Assembly (NCBI GenBank): GCA_028716125.1
Contig: JAQUQK010000007.1
Location: 12,418 to 20,538 of the forward strand
Origin: Thermoplasmatota archaeon
GTDB lineage: Archaea > Thermoplasmatota > JAQUQK01
Direction: 5' to 3'
DNA length: 8,121 nt
The notes under the pieces are model-generated. The model was not told where the DNA came from. It searched no databases and was given only the letters and a program-made list of their open reading frames with translations. A program made the translations under genes and the position numbers. Shown here piece by piece: positions 1 through 6,044 of this stretch (within the stretch, counting starts at the first letter, position 1; each line of letters begins with the position of its first letter).

Positions 1-929
1 GGGGAGTCTATCAGCTTGATTATGCGCTTGTCGGCCTTTGACTTGCGCAGGTACAGACGGTAGGTCGCAGTGTGCGCAACTATGTGCCCTCCAATCGGGC
101 GCGTCGGGTCTCCAAACATAATTCCTGGGCTTGACATGACCTGGTTTGTGACGATTGCCGCCGCGTTGTTGCGCTCTGCAAACTTGAGCAGGTCGTGCAT
201 GTGGCGGTTGAGCTTTTGCTGGCGGTCTGCAAGCATTCCCCTGCCGACGTATTCCGAGCGGAAGTCCGCAGTCAGCGAGTCCACGACAATGAGTTTTATT
301 GGGAACTGCTTGGCAAGTTCCATCGCTTTTTCCACAAGAAGCATCTGGTGGCCTGAATTGAAAGCCCTTGCGACGTGTATTTTCTTTAGAGTTTCGTTTG
401 GGTCAAGTCCCGCGCCAATGGCAAGCTGCTCGATGCGTTCCGGGCGGAAAGTGTTCTCGGTGTCTATGAAAACCACGTGGCCGTTTAGCCCGCCCTTTTC
501 AATCGGCATCTGGGCATTTATGCAAAGCTGGAACGCTATCTGCGTCTTTCCCGAGCCGAACTCTCCAAACATCTCGGTGATGGCGCCAGTTTCAATTCCT
601 CCGCCCATGAGCTGGTCAAAAGCCTTTGATCCCGTAGTGAGCTTGAGCGCCTTCTTCCTGCGCTCGTAAACTTCGTCGCCGGTCTCGAATCCGCCGACGT
701 CTGCCGCCTGCCTTGCTGCTGCTATTATCTTGGCGGCTATGCCTTCGCCTATTTCAGTCAGGTCTGATATTGTTCCTGCGGATGAAACTGCAATCGACAT
801 CATGTCGTCGAAGCCTGCGGCGCGAAGCTTTTCTGCGATAGAAGGACCTACGCCAGGCAGGTCCTCGATGTCTATTTTTTTCTTCTCTTTGTTTTCCGTT
901 TCCACGGCGGTTTTCGCTTCTTTTGGCAT
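1..929 (-). CDS. radA: DNA repair and recombination protein RadA (RecA/Rad51 family), C-terminus outside window
   Basis: RadA is the archaeal strand-exchange recombinase. It polymerises with ATP on single-stranded DNA and pairs it with homologous duplex. Reading the minus strand from the ATG at 929 gives 309 complete codons without a stop. Residues 19-73 form a helix-hairpin-helix region (LPGVGPSIAEKL, then a second hairpin around TEIGEGIAAKI). The linker carries the FETG polymerisation motif (81-84). The ATPase core has Walker A GEFGSGKTQ (122-130) and Walker B LIVVDSLT (213-220). DNA-binding loop L1 is near SEYVGRGML (225-233), and L2 follows the TNQV motif (261-264). The reading ends at LIDSP, so probably only about 20-30 residues are missing, given the usual archaeal length. 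The first 18 residues are a lysine/glutamate-rich tail. GAGG lies 9 bases before the ATG, but the TATA box at 957-963 would put the transcript start very close to the ATG. The gene is divergent from the membrane protein gene. Confidence 0.97.
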   Translation of the reverse strand, partial: MPKEAKTAVETENKEKKKIDIEDLPGVGPSIAEKLRAAGFDDMMSIAVSSAGTISDLTEIGEGIAAKIIAAARQAADVGGFETGDEVYERRKKALKLTTGSKAFDQLMGGGIETGAITEMFGEFGSGKTQIAFQLCINAQMPIEKGGLNGHVVFIDTENTFRPERIEQLAIGAGLDPNETLKKIHVARAFNSGHQMLLVEKAMELAKQFPIKLIVVDSLTADFRSEYVGRGMLADRQQKLNRHMHDLLKFAERNNAAAIVTNQVMSSPGIMFGDPTRPIGGHIVAHTATYRLYLRKSKADKRIIKLIDS

Positions 930-956
930 ATACTCAAGCCTCGTAGAGTTTAGGCG

Positions 957-963
957 TTTATAA
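957..963 (-). promoter_or_regulatory. TATA box of radA promoter
   Basis: On the minus strand the sequence reads TTATAAA, preceded by the purine-rich GAAAAATCA, which fits a BRE that binds TFB. Its centre is about 31 bases before the radA ATG. With the usual archaeal spacing of about 25 bases to the start site, transcription would begin only a few bases before the ATG, giving a leaderless or very short-leader mRNA. This is inferred from sequence and spacing only. Confidence 0.6.
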
Positions 964-1005
964 TGATTTTTCACACCTGTGGGCAACATCTTTTTATGTG
1001 ACAGC

Positions 1006-1012
1006 TTAAAAA
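1006..1012 (+). promoter_or_regulatory. TATA box of the membrane glycosyltransferase-like gene
   Basis: TTAAAAA lies with its centre 26 bases before the GTG start at 1035, the distance expected between an archaeal TATA box and the transcription start. The mRNA would therefore begin at or next to the GTG, which agrees with the absence of a Shine-Dalgarno sequence before it (TTCTTCGCGGC). An alternative T-rich element, TTTTTATG, at 991-998 would give a leader of about 15 bases. The box and its flank (TTAAAAACGCC) nearly match the radA box in the opposite direction. Confidence 0.5.
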
Positions 1013-1034
1013 CGCCCACTGGATTCTTCGCGGC

Positions 1035-2918
1035 GTGAAGGCAAAAGCGATTATTTACGACTACCGTTTCCTTCTGGCAGCCATAGTGGCAATCGCAATA
1101 TTTCTCCGCTCATTTCCGGCCTGGCTAAACCCTGCATGGGGCGTGGACTATGGCATATACTATGGCATAACCGTGAAGCTTGCGGATGATCCGCAGTTCT
1201 ATCAGCCGCACACCGGATGGGGTTCGTCTTACGAATATTTCCCAGTGCTTTACGTCATAACTCTTGCCTTCCACTGGATTACTGGCGCAAGCATAAGCTT
1301 CCTTTTGCCGAAGGTGGCGCCAGTATTTGGCGGCCTTACGGTCCTGATTCTTTATTTCATGGCCCTGGAACTTTTCAAGAGCAAACGGGTCGCACTCATA
1401 TCGGCTGCGCTTCTTGCCGTATCCACCATACAGATATACGAAACCAGCCACGCTGCTCCGCTCACGATGGGGCACTTCTTCCTGCTGCTGTCGCTTTATT
1501 TTTTCATAAAGTATAGAAATAACGAATCATACACCGGGCCGCTTTACGTCTCAACAATGCTTCTCATCGCTTCGCACCACCTTTCAACTTACTTTTATAT
1601 CATTTCCATCTGCGCCATAACAATCATCCGAAACTGGAACGTCGAGACCTGGAGGCCGAAGATAAAAACGGACGTGTTCTACATAATATTCGCTTCCGCC
1701 ACGACTTTCATCTACTGGGGTTTTGTCGCCACACCCGTATTCAGGAGTTTCATAGGAGGGGCCACAGGCCTTTCGCCGGCATTGATAATATCGCTTTTTT
1801 ATGCAACTCTCTTTGCATGCCTTCTTGCCTGCAAGGTGAAGATGGCTAAATATTACCACGTGCCAAAGGTCAAGCCGTCGATGAATTTCAACTGGGCCAT
1901 GCTAGGCATTACTTTCGGCGGCACGCTTGCCTTAATATTTATCATCAAGGTGATAGGGGCGTTCGGCGGCGCACGCGTAAACTGGCCCACAATGATATTC
2001 GTTGTGCCTCTTTGCAGCGCCCTCGTAGGTTTTGCCGCAATCGGCTGGTCATACCTGCATTTCTACAAGAACGGCCGATTCATAAAAGGATGGATAATCG
2101 CCATACTCGTTTCCATGCTGTATTCTGTGGTAACGTCAAACGGCTATCTTTACATTGAGAGGCATCTTGAATACATAATCGAGCCGATGTGCATTGCAGC
2201 GGCTGCTGGCTTTTTAGGATTCATTGCACGGTTTGAGTACAGCAAGCGCAGGATAACCGTGGGGCTTCTTGCCTGCCTTATCGCCGCCATGGCGATAGGG
2301 TATCCGCAATATGTCTCGAATGCGTGGCAGTATCCCGAAGATATAACAGAAAGCAACGTGAATGCCGTCGATTGGATGGAAGCGAGCCTTCCCGACGGTT
2401 CAACCATAGCCACGGACCATCGCATGGGCGTATATCTCGAAGCGAACACCACGAAGAACTTCAAGGCCACATTTGAAAAGGGCATTGGGCTTTGGAACTC
2501 CACCGACTGGCGGGAATGTATCGGCGCGCTTGAATACAACGAAACCGAAATCTCGGGTGGCCAGGCTTACAACTTCACGCGCAGGGTGACTTATTTCCTG
2601 GTGGATGATTTGATGTATGAAAGCGGAGTCAACATAAACCTGTACTCTACTTCAGGCTCCCTCATAATGATTGAAAACACTACTTATGCAATGCTGAACA
2701 ATGAGTCCCAGCCGTTCCATCTTGTACACCGCAACTGCACGTACAAGTGGCTGAACGAGACTGCGCTTCTGGAAACATATAACAAGTCGCAGGGCGGAAT
2801 CGATTTCCTGGACTTGGAAGACGAGGAACTCATGAAGCACGTCGGCAATTGGTGCGAGATTTATGCTGTCGATTGGAATTTCATAGAGAGCAATCGGGAG
2901 AGCGGAGCAACGCCTTAA
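1035..2918 (+). CDS. Multi-span membrane protein, probable GT-C-type glycosyltransferase
   Basis: This 627-residue protein has about 12-13 predicted membrane spans (residues ~12 to 425) and a soluble C-terminal domain of about 200 residues (426-627). The first outside loop has WGVDYG (35-40); an acidic residue just after the first span is typical of lipid-phosphate-sugar-dependent GT-C enzymes (PMT/OST/ArnT-like). HHLST (181-185) and ERHLEYIIEP (375-384) resemble later GT-C motifs, the latter matching the R-x-x-Y-x-x-P type loop. It lacks the WWDYG motif of AglB/STT3, so it is probably not the oligosaccharyltransferase itself. The C-terminal domain, expected outside the membrane, has nine N-x-S/T sequons between residues 471 and 585. 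The GTG start at 1035 has no ribosome site but sits 26 bases after a TATA box. The likely role is sugar transfer in glycoprotein or envelope glycolipid synthesis; substrate and family are not determined. The membrane architecture is secure; the enzyme class is inference. Confidence 0.8.
   Translation: MKAKAIIYDYRFLLAAIVAIAIFLRSFPAWLNPAWGVDYGIYYGITVKLADDPQFYQPHTGWGSSYEYFPVLYVITLAFHWITGASISFLLPKVAPVFGGLTVLILYFMALELFKSKRVALISAALLAVSTIQIYETSHAAPLTMGHFFLLLSLYFFIKYRNNESYTGPLYVSTMLLIASHHLSTYFYIISICAITIIRNWNVETWRPKIKTDVFYIIFASATTFIYWGFVATPVFRSFIGGATGLSPALIISLFYATLFACLLACKVKMAKYYHVPKVKPSMNFNWAMLGITFGGTLALIFIIKVIGAFGGARVNWPTMIFVVPLCSALVGFAAIGWSYLHFYKNGRFIKGWIIAILVSMLYSVVTSNGYLYIERHLEYIIEPMCIAAAAGFLGFIARFEYSKRRITVGLLACLIAAMAIGYPQYVSNAWQYPEDITESNVNAVDWMEASLPDGSTIATDHRMGVYLEANTTKNFKATFEKGIGLWNSTDWRECIGALEYNETEISGGQAYNFTRRVTYFLVDDLMYESGVNINLYSTSGSLIMIENTTYAMLNNESQPFHLVHRNCTYKWLNETALLETYNKSQGGIDFLDLEDEELMKHVGNWCEIYAVDWNFIESNRESGATP
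1147..1170 (+). repeat. 12-base tandem duplication inside the putative active-site loop
   Basis: Two adjacent 12-base units, ACTATGGCATAT and ACTATGGCATAA, match at 11 of 12 positions. They are in frame and encode the Tyr-Gly-Ile ... Tyr-Gly-Ile doublet directly after Asp38, the residue proposed here as the GT-C acidic residue. It may be a small in-frame duplication or chance similarity caused by repeated YG(I) codons. Confidence 0.45.
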
Positions 2919-2925
2919 TTACCGC

Positions 2926-2942
2926 CAGCCGCCGTACGGCTG
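2926..2942 (+). other. Short GC hairpin / palindrome after the membrane protein gene
   Basis: CAGCCG and CGGCTG form a perfect 6-base-pair stem around a CCGTA loop, 8 bases after the TAA stop. Inside it, GCCGTACGGC (2931-2940) is itself a 10-base perfect palindrome, so two foldings compete. No T-tract follows, so it is not a classic intrinsic or archaeal U-rich terminator. It could help 3'-end processing, be a protein site, or have no role. Confidence 0.3.
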
Positions 2943-2971
2943 CCGCGCAACAGCAAACTCGCCATAACAAC

Positions 2972-2979
2972 AAATATAT
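2972..2979 (+). promoter_or_regulatory. TATA box of the MoaD/SAMP-like gene
   Basis: AAATATAT has its centre about 24-27 bases before the paired ATG codons at 2999 and 3002. No GGAGG-like sequence precedes the start (CCAAACAACCAATGTGATT). Spacing and missing ribosome site together point to a leaderless transcript and to separate transcription from the upstream membrane protein gene. Confidence 0.5.
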
Positions 2980-2998
2980 CCAAACAACCAATGTGATT

Positions 2999-3256
2999 AT
3001 GATGCGAATTACCGTGAAATATTTCGGCCTCCTGAAAAAGGAAACCGGCAAGGATGAGGAAAAAATCGAGATAAAGCAGCAGAGCGCAACTGCCGAGGAA
3101 GTGGTGGCGCACCTGGAAAAGAAACTCAAGAACCTGAAAAAGCGCATCCAGGACGAACAATTGCTAATCGCTGTAAACCATGAATACGTTGAGCTTGGCG
3201 CAGAAGTCAAGGATGGCGACGAAGTGGCGTTTTTCCCGCCTGTTGCGGGCGGATAA
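2999..3256 (+). CDS. MoaD/ThiS-family beta-grasp protein (ubiquitin-like, SAMP-type)
   Basis: This small protein of 85 residues begins MMRITVKYFGLLKKETGK and ends FFPPVAGG. The pattern is that of MoaD and SAMPs: a beta-grasp fold with an opening strand ITVKYFGLLK, a lysine-rich helix (VVAHLEKKLKNLKKRI), the strand LLIAVNHEYV, the D-G-D-E-V turn, and a terminal Gly-Gly. In the family an E1-like enzyme adenylates the C-terminal glycine. It then becomes a thiocarboxylate for molybdopterin or tRNA sulfur transfer, or is joined to lysines of other proteins (sampylation). Either ATG (2999 or 3002) may be used; a longer upstream reading in the same frame has no family likeness and starts inside the previous gene. 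No moaE, moeB or molybdenum-enzyme gene lies nearby, so the choice between sulfur carrier and protein modifier is open. Confidence 0.9.
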   Translation: MMRITVKYFGLLKKETGKDEEKIEIKQQSATAEEVVAHLEKKLKNLKKRIQDEQLLIAVNHEYVELGAEVKDGDEVAFFPPVAGG

Positions 3257-3276
3257 TCAACCCTTCGCATCAACAA

Positions 3277-3285
3277 TCAAATACT
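3277..3285 (+). promoter_or_regulatory. Possible TATA element for the nurA-herA-mre11-rad50 operon
   Basis: TCAAATACT is the best AT-rich candidate in the 56-base gap before nurA. Its centre is 32 bases before the TTG start, which would place the transcript start near 3307 and give a leader of only a few bases. The match to the archaeal TATA consensus is weak, so the operon may instead be read through from the MoaD-like gene. Confidence 0.3.
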
Positions 3286-3312
3286 TGCTTTCAATTCTGA
3301 TTTTGGTAATGC

Positions 3313-4383
3313 TTGTTCGACAACTGCGTATCTAAAATAGCGGACATACTTTCGTCCCAATCCGCCTCTTTTGAAGCAGGAGCGCCGTACTTTGCGGACT
3401 CGCACTATAAGGCGATTCCTTTCGACGTTTCCAACTTCCGCAAATTCGCGCCAAAGCGCAACGGCTCCACCCTTTGTTTTGTGGATGGCGGGAATCTGGA
3501 TATTGTTTCAGCGCCCAACTTTTCAATCCAGTTTTTGCGAATCGCAAGCGTGGCATTCAAGGGCGGAAAACGTTTGCCCCTGTCACTTCCGCAAAGGATT
3601 GAAAGCATCGCGCTCGTGACCCACGCAAGCGACCTTCGCAAGTTCAAGGTTCAGTATTTCCCCCTTGACGATGGGCAGCGCCAGTACCTGCCGCAGGACT
3701 TTGAGATTTCCAAATCCTCGTTTTCCAATTCCCAAGATGAATTGGCGCAGCATCCCATAAGCGCAGCCGGAGGCGCAGCCCGCAAGTTCGCCGAATGGAA
3801 CTATGGCGCAAGGATAATTCGTGAATGCCTCGACAAAGGCGACATTTTCGTGCGCGATGGCGCATTGCAGGTCGGGCTTGAAGGCGAGGAAAAGTTCGCA
3901 ACCGATGCATACGCCGCGGCAAATGACAAAGGCGTTATATTCTCAGGATTTGCAAAAACTTCAACTCTTGTGACTACGACGGGATTCCCTCTTACCGCGT
4001 CAGTCCAGATGCTTGCAAACAAGCACAATGTCGGCGGCGCCTGGTATTATGCCCCTCTCGCGGAAAATCAGAATCCGCGCCACCTTGGCGATATTTTCGT
4101 AGGAAAATTCTTCGAGCATTCGCCTTACGCCTTCAGGTTCGAGATTCACAATGGCGCAGGCAGGGAGGTTGGCGCGATATTTGAGGAAATTGCAGACAAT
4201 TCGCGCGACCTTTCGTTCCCTGGTTATCCATACGGCCTGGTAGTGGCCGACAAGCTGGCGCGCGTGGAAATGGGAGAAAGGGACGCGCTTCAAGCCAGGA
4301 TAAAATTACAACTTTCGCGAGTAAAGGGCATCCGCGAATGTATTGCGGCGACAGATGCGCATAAAATTATTAGCGGATTATAG
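3313..4383 (+). CDS. nurA: NurA 5'-3' DNA nuclease, TTG start
   Basis: NurA is the dimeric nuclease that works with the HerA translocase to resect broken DNA ends for RadA loading. The 356-residue protein is near the usual family size. The hydrophobic strand followed by VDGGN (57-61) carries the first metal-binding Asp (D58). VRDGALQVG (181-188 region) fits the later conserved Asp (D182). The C-terminal FPGYPYGLVVADKLARV (302-318 region) matches the family's closing Tyr-Pro/Ala-Asp-rich helix. The start is TTG at 3313, since an in-frame TAA lies at 3307-3309. The next possible start is the GTG at codon 57, immediately before D58, and the first internal ATG is near residue 233. TTG is therefore the only start that keeps the domain whole. 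Its stop is 13 bases before herA, which supports both the assignment and co-translation. The family call rests on motifs plus context. Confidence 0.9.
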   Translation: MFDNCVSKIADILSSQSASFEAGAPYFADSHYKAIPFDVSNFRKFAPKRNGSTLCFVDGGNLDIVSAPNFSIQFLRIASVAFKGGKRLPLSLPQRIESIALVTHASDLRKFKVQYFPLDDGQRQYLPQDFEISKSSFSNSQDELAQHPISAAGGAARKFAEWNYGARIIRECLDKGDIFVRDGALQVGLEGEEKFATDAYAAANDKGVIFSGFAKTSTLVTTTGFPLTASVQMLANKHNVGGAWYYAPLAENQNPRHLGDIFVGKFFEHSPYAFRFEIHNGAGREVGAIFEEIADNSRDLSFPGYPYGLVVADKLARVEMGERDALQARIKLQLSRVKGIRECIAATDAHKIISGL

Positions 4384-4387
4384 GATT

Positions 4388-4391
4388 GGAG
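4388..4391 (+). promoter_or_regulatory. Ribosome binding site of herA
   Basis: GGAG, within TTGGAGATTGA, ends 5 bases before the herA ATG at 4397. Unlike the operon's first gene, this internal gene has a recognisable Shine-Dalgarno site. Confidence 0.6.
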
Positions 4392-4396
4392 ATTGA

Positions 4397-6028
4397 ATGG
4401 AAATCTGCGGACAGATCGTAAGCGGCGAACACGGCGAGATATTCATCAGGCAGAAGTCGGGCGAGACGCTCGAAATTGGTGAAATGCTTGCAGTTGGCGA
4501 GAATCCAATTTCAATAATGATGGTTTACGATTTGACTTACGGAAGCCAGCTCTCGCAAGGGAATCTTGAACTTGCAAGCGGAATGCACATCGAGGGAATG
4601 GGCGCAGGCCTTTCATTTATGGAGGAAAACCTCCAGAATTACGTGATTGCCAAGGTCAAGGCGGTTGCATATGTAAAGAAAAACGTCAATGGAAAATACG
4701 AAGCATCAATTCCAAAGTCGCTCCCGCAGTTTTTCTCAAAAGTGCGAAAAGTCACAAGCGCAGATTTCGAATTTCTCTCCGATGGGAAAAACGCAGAACA
4801 TTCCCTTTATCTTGGATGCCTGAGAAGCGGTTCAAGCAGGCTTAAGGATATGGAAATCACGATAGACGGACCGGATGCGCTCACCCACCACATTTTGATA
4901 ACCGCAACAACAGGTCGCGGAAAGAGCAATCTTGTAAAGGCAATGCTCTGGAAACTTCTTGACAAGGAATACTGCGGCATACTTGTCCTCGATCCGCACG
5001 ACGAGTATTTCGGCAACAGCGCCGCGCCTGGGATGCGCGACCATCCGAAGGCAAAAGAGAACGTAGTTTACTATTCGCCAAGCGCATCCGCCCCGAAAGG
5101 CAGCATCACACTGAGAATCAACACCAAATCGGTCAAGCCCTGGCACTTCAACGGCGTCGTGAACATAACCGACGCGCAAAGCCAGGCGATGCATCTGATT
5201 TACCAGAGATACCGCGACGACTGGATAAGAAAGATGTTCGAGGAGTCCGCGGAAGCGGCTTCGCTTGCTTTTTCAGACGAGCGCACAGGCGGGAAGTCAG
5301 GCATAGAAGCATACCTTGAAAGCCGCGGGGTTATGGAAGGCACTTTCGCTGCGTTGAAGCGCAAAATCTCGGTGGCGCTTGACATTTTCGAGGAAGGCGG
5401 AAAGATAATCGAGAAAGGCGTTTTCACGACTAAAGAAACGGGCATTGGCGCCGCTGACGATATACTTGCTGCGCTCGAATCCGGAAAAAAAGTCATAATC
5501 GACACCTCGCGCCTCTCATCATATGCGGAAATTCTTGTCGGCAGCATAATCGCAAACAAGGTTTTCGAGAAATATGCGGAATACAAATCCGCCGGAACGC
5601 TTGACGGGAAGCCGGTCGTGTCCATTGTCCTCGAAGAAGCGCCGCGCGTCCTTGGCGCAAGCGACGGCGAGATTAACGTCTTTGGAAGAATCGCGCGCGA
5701 AGGCAGAAAATTCAAGATAGGATTAATTGGAATTACGCAACTCGCCTCCTTGATTCCCCGCGAAGTCCTTGCTAATATGAATACCAAAATAATCCTCGGC
5801 AACGAAATGGAAGCGGAGCGCAGGGCGATAATCGAGAGCGCGGCGCAGGACCTTTCAACCGAAAGCAAAATGATCGCGTCGCTTGAGAAAGGCGAAGCAT
5901 TGGTCAGCTCGATATTCACTAAATTTGCAATCCCGATTTACACGCCACTGTTCAATGACATAGTGAAAGAAACAAAAGCGGCAGAAAGCAAGCAACCCGT
6001 CAGGAAATACGTCGGCTCGGACGATTAG
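4397..6028 (+). CDS. herA: HerA hexameric DNA translocase/helicase
   Basis: HerA is a FtsK/VirB4-like ATPase that forms a hexameric ring on DNA and drives it through the NurA dimer during end resection. The 543-residue protein starts with the HAS-barrel region (about 1-150; GQIVSGEHGEIFIRQ). The ATPase core follows. Walker A is TTGRGKSNL (171-179), preceded by the family's HHILITA strand, and ILVLDPHDEYFG (195-206) is the conserved strand-loop of HerA. Walker B is VVSIVLEEAPRVL (407-419) with the catalytic Glu pair 413-414. REGRKFKIGLIGITQ (435-448 region) contains the sensor/arginine-finger stretch. The helical insertion at about 265-345 is rich in Glu, Ala and Lys. Slight oddities are Ala170 just before the P-loop, where Gly is common, and a charged tail ending YVGSDD. 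It is the second gene of the operon, 13 bases after nurA and 16 before mre11. Confidence 0.96.
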   Translation: MEICGQIVSGEHGEIFIRQKSGETLEIGEMLAVGENPISIMMVYDLTYGSQLSQGNLELASGMHIEGMGAGLSFMEENLQNYVIAKVKAVAYVKKNVNGKYEASIPKSLPQFFSKVRKVTSADFEFLSDGKNAEHSLYLGCLRSGSSRLKDMEITIDGPDALTHHILITATTGRGKSNLVKAMLWKLLDKEYCGILVLDPHDEYFGNSAAPGMRDHPKAKENVVYYSPSASAPKGSITLRINTKSVKPWHFNGVVNITDAQSQAMHLIYQRYRDDWIRKMFEESAEAASLAFSDERTGGKSGIEAYLESRGVMEGTFAALKRKISVALDIFEEGGKIIEKGVFTTKETGIGAADDILAALESGKKVIIDTSRLSSYAEILVGSIIANKVFEKYAEYKSAGTLDGKPVVSIVLEEAPRVLGASDGEINVFGRIAREGRKFKIGLIGITQLASLIPREVLANMNTKIILGNEMEAERRAIIESAAQDLSTESKMIASLEKGEALVSSIFTKFAIPIYTPLFNDIVKETKAAESKQPVRKYVGSDD

Positions 6029-6035
6029 AAAACTT

Positions 6036-6039
6036 GAGG
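6036..6039 (+). promoter_or_regulatory. Ribosome binding site of mre11 (decides the long start)
   Basis: GAGG ends 5 bases before the ATG at 6045, in the 16-base gap after herA. It supports translation from this ATG, and therefore the unusual N-terminal extension of Mre11. Confidence 0.6.
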
Positions 6040-6044
6040 ATAAG

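Noticed and set aside
70..669. 199-codon open frame on the plus strand
   Set aside because: It lies opposite radA, whose minus-strand translation has full RecA-family motifs; the plus reading has no recognisable features.
678..689. FETG instead of the FxxA-type polymerisation motif in RadA
   Set aside because: I believe Gly at this place is seen in other euryarchaeal RadA proteins, so I do not count it as unusual.
730..963. 77-codon plus-strand frame over the start of radA
   Set aside because: It is antisense to the RadA helix-hairpin-helix region and has neither a promoter nor a ribosome site of its own.
2150..2539. 129-codon minus-strand frame
   Set aside because: It is antisense to the last membrane spans and the start of the outer domain of the membrane protein; no own signals.
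2926..2942. Hairpin as a transcription terminator
   Set aside because: The stem is only 6 pairs and is followed by GC- and A-rich sequence, not a T-tract.
2849..2998. Longer N-terminus for the MoaD-like protein, starting inside the membrane gene
   Set aside because: The added 50 residues have no family likeness, would overlap the upstream gene by 70 bases, and the TATA box fits the ATG pair at 2999/3002.
5200..5919. 239-codon open frame on the minus strand
   Set aside because: It is the antisense of the HerA ATPase core; Ser/Ile/Pro-rich translation reflects the codon composition of the real gene.
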